From NCBI GenBank assembly GCA_029573725.1, contig JAKQDQ010000042.1, positions 357,094-421,093 of the forward strand: a DNA stretch of 64,000 bases, given 5' to 3'. The DNA comes from Verrucomicrobiota bacterium (GTDB lineage: Bacteria > Verrucomicrobiota > Verrucomicrobiia > Limisphaerales > JADLHS01). Positions 46,507-55,099 of the stretch are shown here, one piece after another. Within the stretch, counting starts at the first letter, position 1; every line of letters starts with the position of its first letter. The position numbers and the translations under genes are program-made. The notes beneath the pieces are model-generated. The model was given only the letters and a program-made list of their open reading frames with translations. It was not told the origin of the DNA and did no database searches.

Positions 46507-49500
46507 TTATTGGGTGAGATTCTCCAGCGCGGCTCCGGCCTCCTTTCGCGCGGCTTCGATCTTCGGATCCGACGATTCCGGTTCGGTGGCCGCGAGTTTC
46601 CATGCGGCGGCGGCTTCCGCCTTGCGCCCCAGCGCGGCGAGTGCGTTGCCGCGGGCCAAGTGGATGTGCGCTTCGCGGGCGTTTTCCAGTTTGCCGGTGG
46701 CGAGGTTGGCCGGGTATTCGAGCGCGCGATTGAACTCGGCCAGCGCCTCTGCGGCGCGGCCCGCATCGAGATGCGCGGTCCCCAGGGCCAGATGCGATTC
46801 CACAAACAGGTCGTGAACTTCGTGCGCGCCCTCCCAAATCGTGACGCGCACCGTGTCGAGCATGCGTGCGGTCGCGGCAAATTCGCCGAGCCGATTCCAG
46901 GCGCGGCCCAGCAGGGCGACGAAATCCGAACGGCCTTTGCCTTCGGGGAAGGCGGCCTGCAAACAATCGCGGGCTTCGGTGGCGAGCGCGCGTTTTTCGG
47001 CGTCCGACCCGGCCTTGTCGGCGAGCGCGAACAGAACATTGGCCAGATCGCGTGCGACGATGGAATCCCCGGAGTCGGCCCGGTGCGCCTGCGTGAGCCA
47101 CGTGCGGGCGGCGGGCAGATCGTTGTCGAGCGTCTTGGCGGCCATGCCCAGCGCGCGGCAGGCAAGAACGGGTTGGGTGTCGAGTGCGACGGCGCGCTGC
47201 CACATCTCGCGGCCTGCGGCGTGGCGACCGAGGTGAAACAACAGATGACCGAGGAGCAATGCCGCCCCGCCCTGGTCGGAGTTTTTCTTCAATGCGAAGC
47301 GGAGCGCGGGCTCACTTTGCCAGCGGCTGGGAAACGCCGTCGTCGCCGCCACCACTGGTTGGCTCGGCAGCGGTTGCGAGGACTGGGGGTTGCCGGTTTG
47401 TGCCGCCAAGTATTCCGACCAATAATCCACCATGGGGATGCTTTGGCGGAGGGGCAACCGTGACAATGCGTGGCTCACGCGTAACGCCGCCGCCTCCTGT
47501 CCCGCCTCCACCAGTTGCGCGATCAAATTGAGGCCGAACTGGGGATCGTTCTCCATCAGCCGCGCCAGTTGGATGGATTTTTCCTCCTGCCCGGCGAGCC
47601 AGAGTACGGCGCGGGCGATTTCATCCAGCGGGTCAATGGCCAGGTTCAAGCGGGCCAGGCGCACGGCCTCGGTCTGGTCGGCGGAGGTGGCGGACGCGGC
47701 GGCACGCTGCAACAGGGCGACGGCACGCCAACCGCGGCAAACCGGATCCACTTCCCAGGGGCCGGAGCCGCTCAACGCCGCGATCGCCTGGTCGGTGGCG
47801 TTCTGGCGCAGGAGCAGTTTAGCCACGAGCGCCCGGCCGCCGACCGCGGTGGCTGGATCCAACGCGGCCGCCCAGGCGTGCTCCAGCGCGGTGGGGAGAT
47901 CGCCGGTGCGCGTCGCGGCGGCGGCCAGCGCCAAATGGGCGAGCCCCTTGTCCGGAGCCGTCACCAAGGCCGCGCGTGCTTCCGTTGCGGCGGCGGAGGG
48001 ATCCGGATCAAGTTTGAGAAACGCCAGACCGGTGCGCGCGGCGGCGGAGCTGGGGTCGAGTTTGAGCGCCGCACGGAAGTTCGCGTCGGCTTCGGAGAAA
48101 CGGGCAAAGAGATAATGTTCCCAAGCGGTCTGCACGAGTTCGCTGGCGGTGGCCGGCTGGGCTCGCGCCGGGGGTGGCTGACGTTGGGGCAGATCCAGGG
48201 GGAGGGAGAACTGGGCCAGAGTTTGTTCACCAACCACAAGGCGGATATGCCAGGGACCGGTTTCATCCGGAACCGGCAGACCCAGTTCCACGGGTGATTC
48301 GGGGGACAGCCGGCAATGCGCCTGGACCACGGGGTCCCGTTGATTGGATGCTTGGACCTTGACCTTCTTCCATCGGGCCGTGCCGAGCATCCGCAGGTTC
48401 AACGCGCCGCCCCCAACGCTCGCATTTACGGCCACCGCCTGGTTCGCGAAGGTGAAACCGCCGAGGTCATGAATCGGATACCACCATTCCTTCCATTCGA
48501 CGGCTTCGCCGGGATCGAGGCGTCCGACCCGGGCTTGCGTCAGGAGCGGACCGGTCTGGACTTCGTTGTAGGGACCGTCGTCGTCGGTGAGGTCCATCTG
48601 GTGCATTGTGCCGAAGCTTCCATGGCCCCAGGTCCAGGCCTTCTTGCCGGGGAGTTGATGGTGGTTCGCGTAGGCCACGACGCCGCGAGCCAGGTCGTCA
48701 TTGTAGCTGCCGAAGAAATCCTGGTCGCAATGCCAGGCGAAAATCGAGGCGGCGTCCTGATAATTGGTGCCGCGCGAGAGGTCCTTGCCCTGGTCCATCG
48801 GCCAGTTGAAAAACTTTTCGCCGGCGTGATCGCAGCCGAGAGTCATCGGGTAGATGAAACGGAAGCCGGGGGTGTTCGGCACGGCGGTGCAGTTCCAGAA
48901 GTAGTAGGGTCGGACGGTGGCGGTGGGATTGTAGATGCGGATGCGTTCCTCGATGAAGGCGCGGCCCGGGCGCAGCGTGACGACGACGGTCCATCGTGTG
49001 CCGTAAATGCGTTCCGTTTCGCCAATGGCCACGGAGCGTGAGCCGTCCTTTTCCGCTGCCAGAATGAGAACGTTGACGGGCTGCATGCAACTGACGGTGT
49101 GGCCCTGTGGGCCGGTGTTCCACTCCACGCCGCCACTGGTCCACGCGCCACATTGGCCGATGAGGCCCGGCTTGATGACGTGGTTGACATAGAACATCGG
49201 CTGACCAGTGGTCTTGTCGAGCACCTCGTGAATCTTCCCGCCGAGTTCGGGCAGGAAGGTGATGCGCAAATACTCGTTCTCCAGCACGACCGTGCGGTAG
49301 GTGCGATTGGTTTTGTCGCGGCTCAGAAAGTCGAGCATCGGGTAGGGATAAATGTTTTTGCCGTCTGTGCCACGGAAGTGGGGATGCTGGTTTGCGGCCC
49401 AGCCGTAAGTGGGCAGGGTGATTTCTCCGTGATGGGCGACGACCCTGGCCAACGTCGGCCCGGGAGAGGCAGCCAGCAGGGCCACGATCAGCAACCGGAG

Positions 49501-49650
49501 GAGACGGGGAAGGGAGCCCGCGGCGGGCCGGCTTCCAATCCGATGGCGCACTTTGCAATCTCCGGTCCGACCGCTCCGTGCTCCCTTCGGCCACGGCAGC
49601 GCAGGGCAGGGGCGGGCCGGATTTTGAGAATGGCCGCAGCGACGGGACAT
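46507..49650 (-). CDS. Exported DUF5107 and tetratricopeptide-repeat protein
   Basis: About 1047 aa from ATG 49650; ATG 49680, ATG 49842 and GTG 49551 are alternatives and the ribosome site does not decide. The export segment is LLRLLIVALLAASPGPTLARV. Residues about 75-430 match DUF5107, a galactose-mutarotase-like beta-sandwich (TVVLENEYLRITFLPELGG; LPGKKAWTWGHG; WKEWWYPIHDLGGF). From about 520 to the end are Ala-rich TPR helices (YLFARFSEADANFRAALKLD; GTAHLDAGRAAEALAEFNRA). Family members bind or process carbohydrates. Catalysis here is unproven. Confidence 0.85.
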   Translation of the reverse strand: MSRRCGHSQNPARPCPALPWPKGARSGRTGDCKVRHRIGSRPAAGSLPRLLRLLIVALLAASPGPTLARVVAHHGEITLPTYGWAANQHPHFRGTDGKNIYPYPMLDFLSRDKTNRTYRTVVLENEYLRITFLPELGGKIHEVLDKTTGQPMFYVNHVIKPGLIGQCGAWTSGGVEWNTGPQGHTVSCMQPVNVLILAAEKDGSRSVAIGETERIYGTRWTVVVTLRPGRAFIEERIRIYNPTATVRPYYFWNCTAVPNTPGFRFIYPMTLGCDHAGEKFFNWPMDQGKDLSRGTNYQDAASIFAWHCDQDFFGSYNDDLARGVVAYANHHQLPGKKAWTWGHGSFGTMHQMDLTDDDGPYNEVQTGPLLTQARVGRLDPGEAVEWKEWWYPIHDLGGFTFANQAVAVNASVGGGALNLRMLGTARWKKVKVQASNQRDPVVQAHCRLSPESPVELGLPVPDETGPWHIRLVVGEQTLAQFSLPLDLPQRQPPPARAQPATASELVQTAWEHYLFARFSEADANFRAALKLDPSSAAARTGLAFLKLDPDPSAAATEARAALVTAPDKGLAHLALAAAATRTGDLPTALEHAWAAALDPATAVGGRALVAKLLLRQNATDQAIAALSGSGPWEVDPVCRGWRAVALLQRAAASATSADQTEAVRLARLNLAIDPLDEIARAVLWLAGQEEKSIQLARLMENDPQFGLNLIAQLVEAGQEAAALRVSHALSRLPLRQSIPMVDYWSEYLAAQTGNPQSSQPLPSQPVVAATTAFPSRWQSEPALRFALKKNSDQGGAALLLGHLLFHLGRHAAGREMWQRAVALDTQPVLACRALGMAAKTLDNDLPAARTWLTQAHRADSGDSIVARDLANVLFALADKAGSDAEKRALATEARDCLQAAFPEGKGRSDFVALLGRAWNRLGEFAATARMLDTVRVTIWEGAHEVHDLFVESHLALGTAHLDAGRAAEALAEFNRALEYPANLATGKLENAREAHIHLARGNALAALGRKAEAAAAWKLAATEPESSDPKIEAARKEAGAALENLTQ

Positions 49651-49662
49651 CCGCCATGAACC

Positions 49663-49995
49663 ATGCTTCAGAGCGTGCATGACGGCAGCATCCGTCCCGT
49701 CACGGCAATTGCCAAGTCCGAAACGCATCCCCTTTCGGCAACGAGGATTCTGGCCGGTGAATTTGGCTGTGACCGGCGCGTGCCTGGTGTCGTCAGTTGG
49801 TTCCGCGACTTGACCGAATTGCTGGAGGCGGAGCGCCGACATTGAGCGTTTTACGTTTGCCGTGAGGATGAATGGGATGCCACGGATTACGATTGCGGCG
49901 CGGAGAAACTGCCGCAGTCATATTGGAAAGCCGTCGAGGCGGGTGAACAACCGAAATTTTCTCATAAACCCAACCCGCTCTGGGATGTGCTGTAA
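49663..49995 (+). pseudogene. Possible decayed gene with one in-frame stop
   Basis: One frame is open except for a TGA at 49843. Before it reads RILAGEFGCDRRVPGVVSWF and LTELLEAERRH. After it reads CREDEWDATDYDCGAEKLP and SYWKAVEAGEQPKFSHKPNP, then WDVL and TAA. The second part has no start codon of its own, yet its composition (Trp, Tyr, Cys, acidic residues) looks protein-like rather than shadow-like. I do not recognise the family. It overlaps the alternative upstream starts of the opposite DUF5107 gene. Confidence 0.3.
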
Positions 49996-50182
49996 TCGCA
50001 CCTGCGACAGGCCTGACAAATGGAAGGCGAAGGGTGCTGGCCTGCTTCTGGGATTGAAGGAGGAGCCGCAATTTTCGTCGAGACCCGGAAGGAAGAAAAT
50101 CTAAACTCTAGTAAGTTCATCAAGATAGAAAACTTTTTTGTGGACAATGTACGTTGGCGTAGTAAACTCCCGGCGTAACGAT
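49996..50182 (+). other. Leader region of the sulfate assimilation operon
   Basis: The last ~90 bp is markedly AT-richer than its surroundings, as expected for a promoter and 5' leader of cysI. No clear -35/-10 pair or known riboswitch fold could be assigned by eye. Confidence 0.35.
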
Positions 50183-51856
50183 ATGACAACGACAGTGACC
50201 GACAAAAAATTAAGCCCTAATGAAGAGCTTAAGTCATCAATCCCGACTTTGTCGGGAAACATTTACGCAACGATCGCTGACGAGTCGGTTGATCACTTTT
50301 CAGCGGAGGACATCCAGTTTTTAAAATTCCACGGATCCTACCAGCAGGACGACCGTGATCTGCGCAAGACCGGGAAGAAATACATCATGATGGTTCGTGG
50401 TCGCATTCCCGGCGGCGTGATGACCGCGAAACAATGGTGCGTCTTTGATGAGCTGGCCACGCAGTATGGAAACAACACGCTCCGGCTGACCACCCGTCAA
50501 AGCATTCAATTTCACGGCGTGGTGAAATCCAACCTGCGCCCCTTGATCAAACGCATCAATGAATCGCTGCTCTCAACACTGTCCGCGTGCGGTGACATTA
50601 CGCGCAACGTCATGGCTCCGCCCACCCCGGCGTACACCCGCGCCCGGGATCAGGTGTATGCCGACGCGCATGAGGTGGCCCGCGCGTTGGCGCCGCGCAC
50701 CAAGGCGTATCATTCGATCTGGATTGATGGCGTGCAGTTGGACAACGAGGCGCCCGAGAACAAGGAGTTTGAAGATCCGCTCTACGGCAAGGCGTATCTG
50801 CCCCGGAAATTCAAGGTGGCTTTTGCAGTGCCGCCGGTGAACGACATTGATGTGCTAACCAACTGCCTGGGCTTCATCGCCATCGTGGAGAACGATCAAG
50901 TCGTCGGCTACAACGTCTGTGTGGGCGGCAGCATGGGGCGGAGCCACGGCAACGCCGCGACCTATCCCCGGATCGCCGATGTGCTGGGCTTCATCACCCC
51001 GGACAAGGTGGTGAACGTGGCCAAGGCGGTATTGACGATTCATCGCGACTTTGGCGACCGCGTGGACCGCAAGCATGCGCGGTTGAAGTACGTCATCGCC
51101 GAACGGGGGGCAGCCTGGGCGCGCAACGAAGTAAATCAGCGCGCCGGCACCATTCTGGCCCCGGCGCGACCGTTCAAGTTCACCAGCAGCACCGACTTGT
51201 TGGGGTGGCGTCAAGCCGTGGACGGCAAGTGGTTTTTTGGCATGTATGTGAACATGGGCCGGGTCAAGGACGCGCAAAAGGCCGTCTTGCGCCAGGTGGC
51301 CGAACAATTCCCCAATCTGGAGTTCCGCATCACCCCGAATCAAAATGTGATCCTGGTCAACGCCGATGCGACGGAGAAAAGTGCCATTTCCGCCCTGCTG
51401 CAGGCCGCCGGGCTCAAGCCGGAGCAGCAAACCTCGCCCCTGCGCGCCACGGCTCTGGCCTGTCCCGCCCTGCCCACGTGCGGGCTGGCCCTGGCCGAAT
51501 CCGAGCGGATGTTGCCCGGGGTCATTGATCGGATCGAAAAGATCTGTGACGACCTTGGTTTGAGCGGGGAGGAAATCATCGTTCGCTCCACCGGGTGCCC
51601 CAATGGTTGTGCGCGACCGTACATGGCGGAACTGGCCTTCGTCGGCAAAGGGCCGGGCCGGTACCAGGTGTGGCTCGGCGGCAACGCCGCGGGGACGCGC
51701 CTCAACCGGCTCTGGAAAGACGTGGTCAAGGAGGCGGACCTGGAAACTGAATTGCGCCCCTTGTTCGTGCGGTTCGCCACCGAACGGAATCCGGAGGAAC
51801 GCTTTGGCGACTGGTGCGACCGCACCCTGTGGACTGAAACCGCGACCCCCCATTGA
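50183..51856 (+). CDS. cysI: Assimilatory sulfite reductase hemoprotein subunit
   Basis: 557 aa. ATG 50183 is preferred over a start 45 bp upstream because the family N-terminus begins shortly after. The siroheme/4Fe-4S ligands are present: CPALPTCGLALAESERMLP (CxxxxxC) and STGCPNGCARPYMAEL (CxxxC). NTLRLTTRQSIQFHGVVK and GDITRNVMAPP are siroheme-contact regions. It reduces sulfite to sulfide in the cytoplasm. No flavoprotein partner is encoded here, so ferredoxin or a distant CysJ must supply electrons. First gene of cysI-cysH-cysD-cysN. Confidence 0.94.
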   Translation: MTTTVTDKKLSPNEELKSSIPTLSGNIYATIADESVDHFSAEDIQFLKFHGSYQQDDRDLRKTGKKYIMMVRGRIPGGVMTAKQWCVFDELATQYGNNTLRLTTRQSIQFHGVVKSNLRPLIKRINESLLSTLSACGDITRNVMAPPTPAYTRARDQVYADAHEVARALAPRTKAYHSIWIDGVQLDNEAPENKEFEDPLYGKAYLPRKFKVAFAVPPVNDIDVLTNCLGFIAIVENDQVVGYNVCVGGSMGRSHGNAATYPRIADVLGFITPDKVVNVAKAVLTIHRDFGDRVDRKHARLKYVIAERGAAWARNEVNQRAGTILAPARPFKFTSSTDLLGWRQAVDGKWFFGMYVNMGRVKDAQKAVLRQVAEQFPNLEFRITPNQNVILVNADATEKSAISALLQAAGLKPEQQTSPLRATALACPALPTCGLALAESERMLPGVIDRIEKICDDLGLSGEEIIVRSTGCPNGCARPYMAELAFVGKGPGRYQVWLGGNAAGTRLNRLWKDVVKEADLETELRPLFVRFATERNPEERFGDWCDRTLWTETATPH

Positions 51857-51860
51857 GACC

Positions 51861-52526
51861 ATGACATCCCTACAGATCGCCGCCGCCAACGCCGCATTGC
51901 GGGCCAAATCCGCGCCCGAGATCATCGAGTGGGCCATCGCCCAGGCGCAAGGCCGGGCCATTGTTTCGACGAATTTCCGTCCGTATGAAGCGGTGCTGCT
52001 GCACCTGGTTTCCCGGGTGCAGCCGGACATTCCCGTGCTCTGGGCGGACCACGGCTATAATCGTCTGGCGACCTACCGCCATGCCGGGGTGCTGCAAGAG
52101 CGGCTCCAACTGAACCTGAAGGCGTACGTTCCGAAAATGACCGCCGCCCACTACAACGCCCTCTGCGGCGGCGTGCCGGAATGGACGCCGGAGAACGAAC
52201 AGCGCGTCAAGGATTTCAGCGCCGTCATGAAACTCGAGCCCTTCCGCCGGGGGATGAAGGAACTGGCCCCGCGCATCTGGTTTACCGCTTTGCGCAAAAA
52301 CCAGAATCCGCATCGCGAGGGACTGGACCTGGTGGTGGCGGATGCCAACTTCAATACCATCAAGGTGAATCCGGTGTTTTACTGGAGTGACACCGACATG
52401 GAAAATTATCTGCAGCAGCATGACCTGCCCAACGAGTGGGATTACTTTGATCCCGCCAAAGCGGACGAAAAGCGTGAGTGCGGCCTGCATGCCGCCTGGG
52501 GCGGCCAGGCCGTCGCCCGGGTGTGA
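51861..52526 (+). CDS. cysH: Phosphoadenylyl-sulfate (PAPS) reductase
   Basis: 221 aa, starting 4 bp after cysI. N-terminal PP-loop-like AIVSTNFRPYEAVLLHLV, middle HREGLDLVVADANFNTIKVNP, and the catalytic C-terminal ECGLH motif (KRECGLHAAW). The paired cysteines (CC...CxxC) that bind a 4Fe-4S cluster in APS-type reductases are absent, so by family rules this should use PAPS and thioredoxin. It converts the activated sulfate to sulfite for CysI. Confidence 0.9.
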   Translation: MTSLQIAAANAALRAKSAPEIIEWAIAQAQGRAIVSTNFRPYEAVLLHLVSRVQPDIPVLWADHGYNRLATYRHAGVLQERLQLNLKAYVPKMTAAHYNALCGGVPEWTPENEQRVKDFSAVMKLEPFRRGMKELAPRIWFTALRKNQNPHREGLDLVVADANFNTIKVNPVFYWSDTDMENYLQQHDLPNEWDYFDPAKADEKRECGLHAAWGGQAVARV

Positions 52527-52643
52527 TTTCCTTCGGCAGCCGGCAAACGGGGGATCGGAAGAGCCGGATGGGGATTCCAGGTGGCACCGATGTTTCCCCA
52601 GGCGGTCCAGGCGCCGCCCCGGCGAAATTCTGGCCGAAAGATC

Positions 52644-52664
52644 AAACTGTCCGTAAACTGTCCG
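52644..52664 (+). repeat. Tandem AAACTGTCCG repeat upstream of cysD
   Basis: Two exact copies of a 10-base unit (52644-52653 and 52655-52664) with an 11-bp period, ending 22 bp before the cysD start. The period of one helical turn is typical of a regulator half-site pair, but no known operator was matched. Confidence 0.35.
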
Positions 52665-52686
52665 GGCATCGAAATTTTGGATTTCA

Positions 52687-53625
52687 ATGAACTTGTATCA
52701 ACTGGATCACCTGCAATATCTGGAAACCGAAGCGATCCACATTTTGCGCGAGGTCGCGGGGGAGTTCGAACGTCCGGCACTGTTGTTTTCGGGCGGGAAA
52801 GATTCCATTTGCCTCCTGCGGCTGGCGGAGAAGGCGTTTCGGCCGGCGGACATTCCGCTGCCGCTCCTGAATGTCGAGACCGGACATGAGTTTCCGGAAC
52901 TGATTCAATTCCGCGACCGGCGCGCCCGCGAGCTTGGCGCGCGGCTGATTGTGCGCACGGTGGAGGCCGCGATCGCGGACGGCCTGGCGCATCCTGTACC
53001 CGGGGAGATCAGCCGCAACAAGTTGCAGATTCCCGTGCTGCTCGGCGCGATCGAAGAGTTTCAATTCGACTGCGCCATTGGCGGCGCCCGGCGGGATGAG
53101 GAGAAGGCCCGGGCCAAGGAACGATTTTTCAGTTTCCGCGACCGTTTCGGGCAATGGGATCCCAAGGCGCAACGGCCGGAAATCTGGCATTTGTACAACG
53201 CCCGGGTGAATCCGGGGGAGAATATGCGGGTGTTTCCCTTGTCGAATTGGACCGAGATGGATGTGTGGCAATACATCCAGCGGGAGCAGCTGGCCGTGCC
53301 GAGCATCTACTTCAGCCACGAACGGGAGGTGGTGCGCCGGCACAACCAGTGGGTGCCGGTGCCCCCGCCGCCTGCCGGCAACGGGGCGGCGGATCCCTAC
53401 CACGGCGCCCGCCCGCAACCCGGCGAACCGGTCCAGAAACTGGTCTGCCGGGTGCGGACCATCGGCGACATGATCAGCACCGGCATGATTGAATCCCCCG
53501 CCGACAGCGTGGAGGACATCATCGCGGAGGTGGCGGCGGCGCGCGTGACAGAGCGGGGCAATCGCGCGGACGATAAATGCAGCGAAGCCGCCATGGAAGA
53601 TCGCAAAAAAGCCGGATACTTTTAG
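52687..53625 (+). CDS. cysD: Sulfate adenylyltransferase subunit 2
   Basis: 312 aa. ATP-pyrophosphatase PP-loop LLFSGGKDSICLLRLAEKAF (about residues 33-52). MNVETGHEFPEL-type substrate loop, AIGGARRDEEKARAKERFFS, and the C-terminal WTEMDVWQYIQREQLAVPSIYF. It adenylates sulfate to APS with GTPase CysN. 160 bp separate it from cysH, so it may also have its own promoter. The C-terminal segment (PADSVEDIIAEVAAARVTERG) is typical. Confidence 0.96.
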   Translation: MNLYQLDHLQYLETEAIHILREVAGEFERPALLFSGGKDSICLLRLAEKAFRPADIPLPLLNVETGHEFPELIQFRDRRARELGARLIVRTVEAAIADGLAHPVPGEISRNKLQIPVLLGAIEEFQFDCAIGGARRDEEKARAKERFFSFRDRFGQWDPKAQRPEIWHLYNARVNPGENMRVFPLSNWTEMDVWQYIQREQLAVPSIYFSHEREVVRRHNQWVPVPPPPAGNGAADPYHGARPQPGEPVQKLVCRVRTIGDMISTGMIESPADSVEDIIAEVAAARVTERGNRADDKCSEAAMEDRKKAGYF

Positions 53626-53636
53626 AGGTTGATCCC

Positions 53637-55004
53637 ATGGAAACAGCGTCGCTCTCAGCATCAATTGACAACGCATCCTTGCAGGATGCCGCTCTCCGTT
53701 CCCCCATTGAACTGTTGCGGTTCAACACCTGCGGCTCCGTGGATGATGGCAAATCCACCCTGATCGGGCGGTTGCTCTATGATTCCAAATCCTTGATGGA
53801 GGACCAGCTGGCCGCGCTGGAAAAATCCGTGGACCTTACCGGCGGGGGCCAGATCAACCTCGCCAACCTCACCGACGGGTTGCGGGCCGAGCGCGAGCAG
53901 GGCATCACGATTGACGTCGCCTACCGGTACTTCGCCACGCGGAAGCGCAAGTTCATCATCGCCGACACGCCGGGGCACGTTCAATACACCCGGAACATGG
54001 TCACCGGGGCCAGCACCGCCAATCTGTCCATCGTGCTGGTGGACGCGCGCCAGGGCGTCAGTGAACAAACGCGCCGGCACACGTTCATCGCCGCCCTGCT
54101 GGGCATTCCCCATCTGGTCATTGCCATCAACAAAATGGATCTGGTGGACTGGAGCGAGGCCCGGTACGCCGAAATCCGGCGCGAGGTGGAGGGATTTCTG
54201 CCCAAGTTGAACGCCTTCCGCGATGTGAAATTCATTCCGCTCAGCGCCCTGGGTGGGGACAACGTCGTGGAACTTTCCCCGCGCATGCCCTGGTATCCCG
54301 GCACGGCGTTGCTGGCGCATCTGGAAAGCGTGCATATCGCCAGTGATTGGAATCTCGGCACGTTGCGCTTCCCGGTGCAGTGGGTGAACCGGCCCAACAA
54401 TCCCGCGGATCCGCAGCTGCACGACTTCCGCGGCCTGAGCGGCCAGATCGTCAGCGGGGTGGTGCGTCCGGGGCAGCCCGTGGTGGTGCTGCCCGGCGGC
54501 ATCAAAACGAGCATCAAGGAGATCTGGACGTATGACGGCCCGCGCGCGGAGGCGTTCTGCCCGCAGTCCGTGACCCTGTGTCTGGAACACGATCTGGATG
54601 TCAGCCGGGGCGACATGATCGTGGGGGCGGAAAACCTGCCCGGTCTGGGCACCGAACTCCAGGCGCGAATTTGTTGGATGGGCCAGCGGCCGTTGCACCC
54701 CGGCCGTAAATACCTGCTCAAACACGGGACGCAAACGGTGCTGGCGGTGGCGGCGCGGATCGAAGGACGCTACAACATGCAGTCGTTCGACCTGGTGGCG
54801 GACGCGGCCGAACTCAAGATGAACGACATCGGCGTGGTGCAATTACAAACCGCGCGTCCGGTGGCCTACGACGGCTACGCCACGAATCGTGCCACCGGTT
54901 CGTTCATCCTGATCGAACAGGGCACGAACCTGACCGTGGGGGCGGGGATGTTGTTTCCCCCGACGGAAGCCGCCAAACCCGAATACACGGACTTCGCCAT
55001 TTGA
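53637..55004 (+). CDS. cysN: Sulfate adenylyltransferase subunit 1 (GTPase)
   Basis: 455 aa. ATG 53637 has AGAGG eight bases upstream and lies 11 bp after the cysD stop. EF-Tu-like GTPase motifs: G1 GSVDDGKSTLIGRLLYDS, the EREQGITIDVAYRYF switch, G3 IADTPGHVQYTRNMVTG and G4 INKMDLVDW. It ends after the beta-barrel domains with no fused APS kinase (CysC), although the CysH next door appears to need PAPS. CysN drives APS formation by GTP hydrolysis. Confidence 0.95.
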   Translation: METASLSASIDNASLQDAALRSPIELLRFNTCGSVDDGKSTLIGRLLYDSKSLMEDQLAALEKSVDLTGGGQINLANLTDGLRAEREQGITIDVAYRYFATRKRKFIIADTPGHVQYTRNMVTGASTANLSIVLVDARQGVSEQTRRHTFIAALLGIPHLVIAINKMDLVDWSEARYAEIRREVEGFLPKLNAFRDVKFIPLSALGGDNVVELSPRMPWYPGTALLAHLESVHIASDWNLGTLRFPVQWVNRPNNPADPQLHDFRGLSGQIVSGVVRPGQPVVVLPGGIKTSIKEIWTYDGPRAEAFCPQSVTLCLEHDLDVSRGDMIVGAENLPGLGTELQARICWMGQRPLHPGRKYLLKHGTQTVLAVAARIEGRYNMQSFDLVADAAELKMNDIGVVQLQTARPVAYDGYATNRATGSFILIEQGTNLTVGAGMLFPPTEAAKPEYTDFAI

Positions 55005-55099
55005 TCGGGTGGCGGCCGGCTTCTGAAAAGGGACGCCGCCGCGGGCGCAGGTAATTTCAATTCGCTTTTCCCGAAAGCTCCGGGTTACATTACCCCGAC

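Noticed and set aside
50000..50182. A SAM-type riboswitch or Rrf2-type operator before cysI
   Set aside because: The AT-rich leader has no recognisable aptamer core or clear palindrome.
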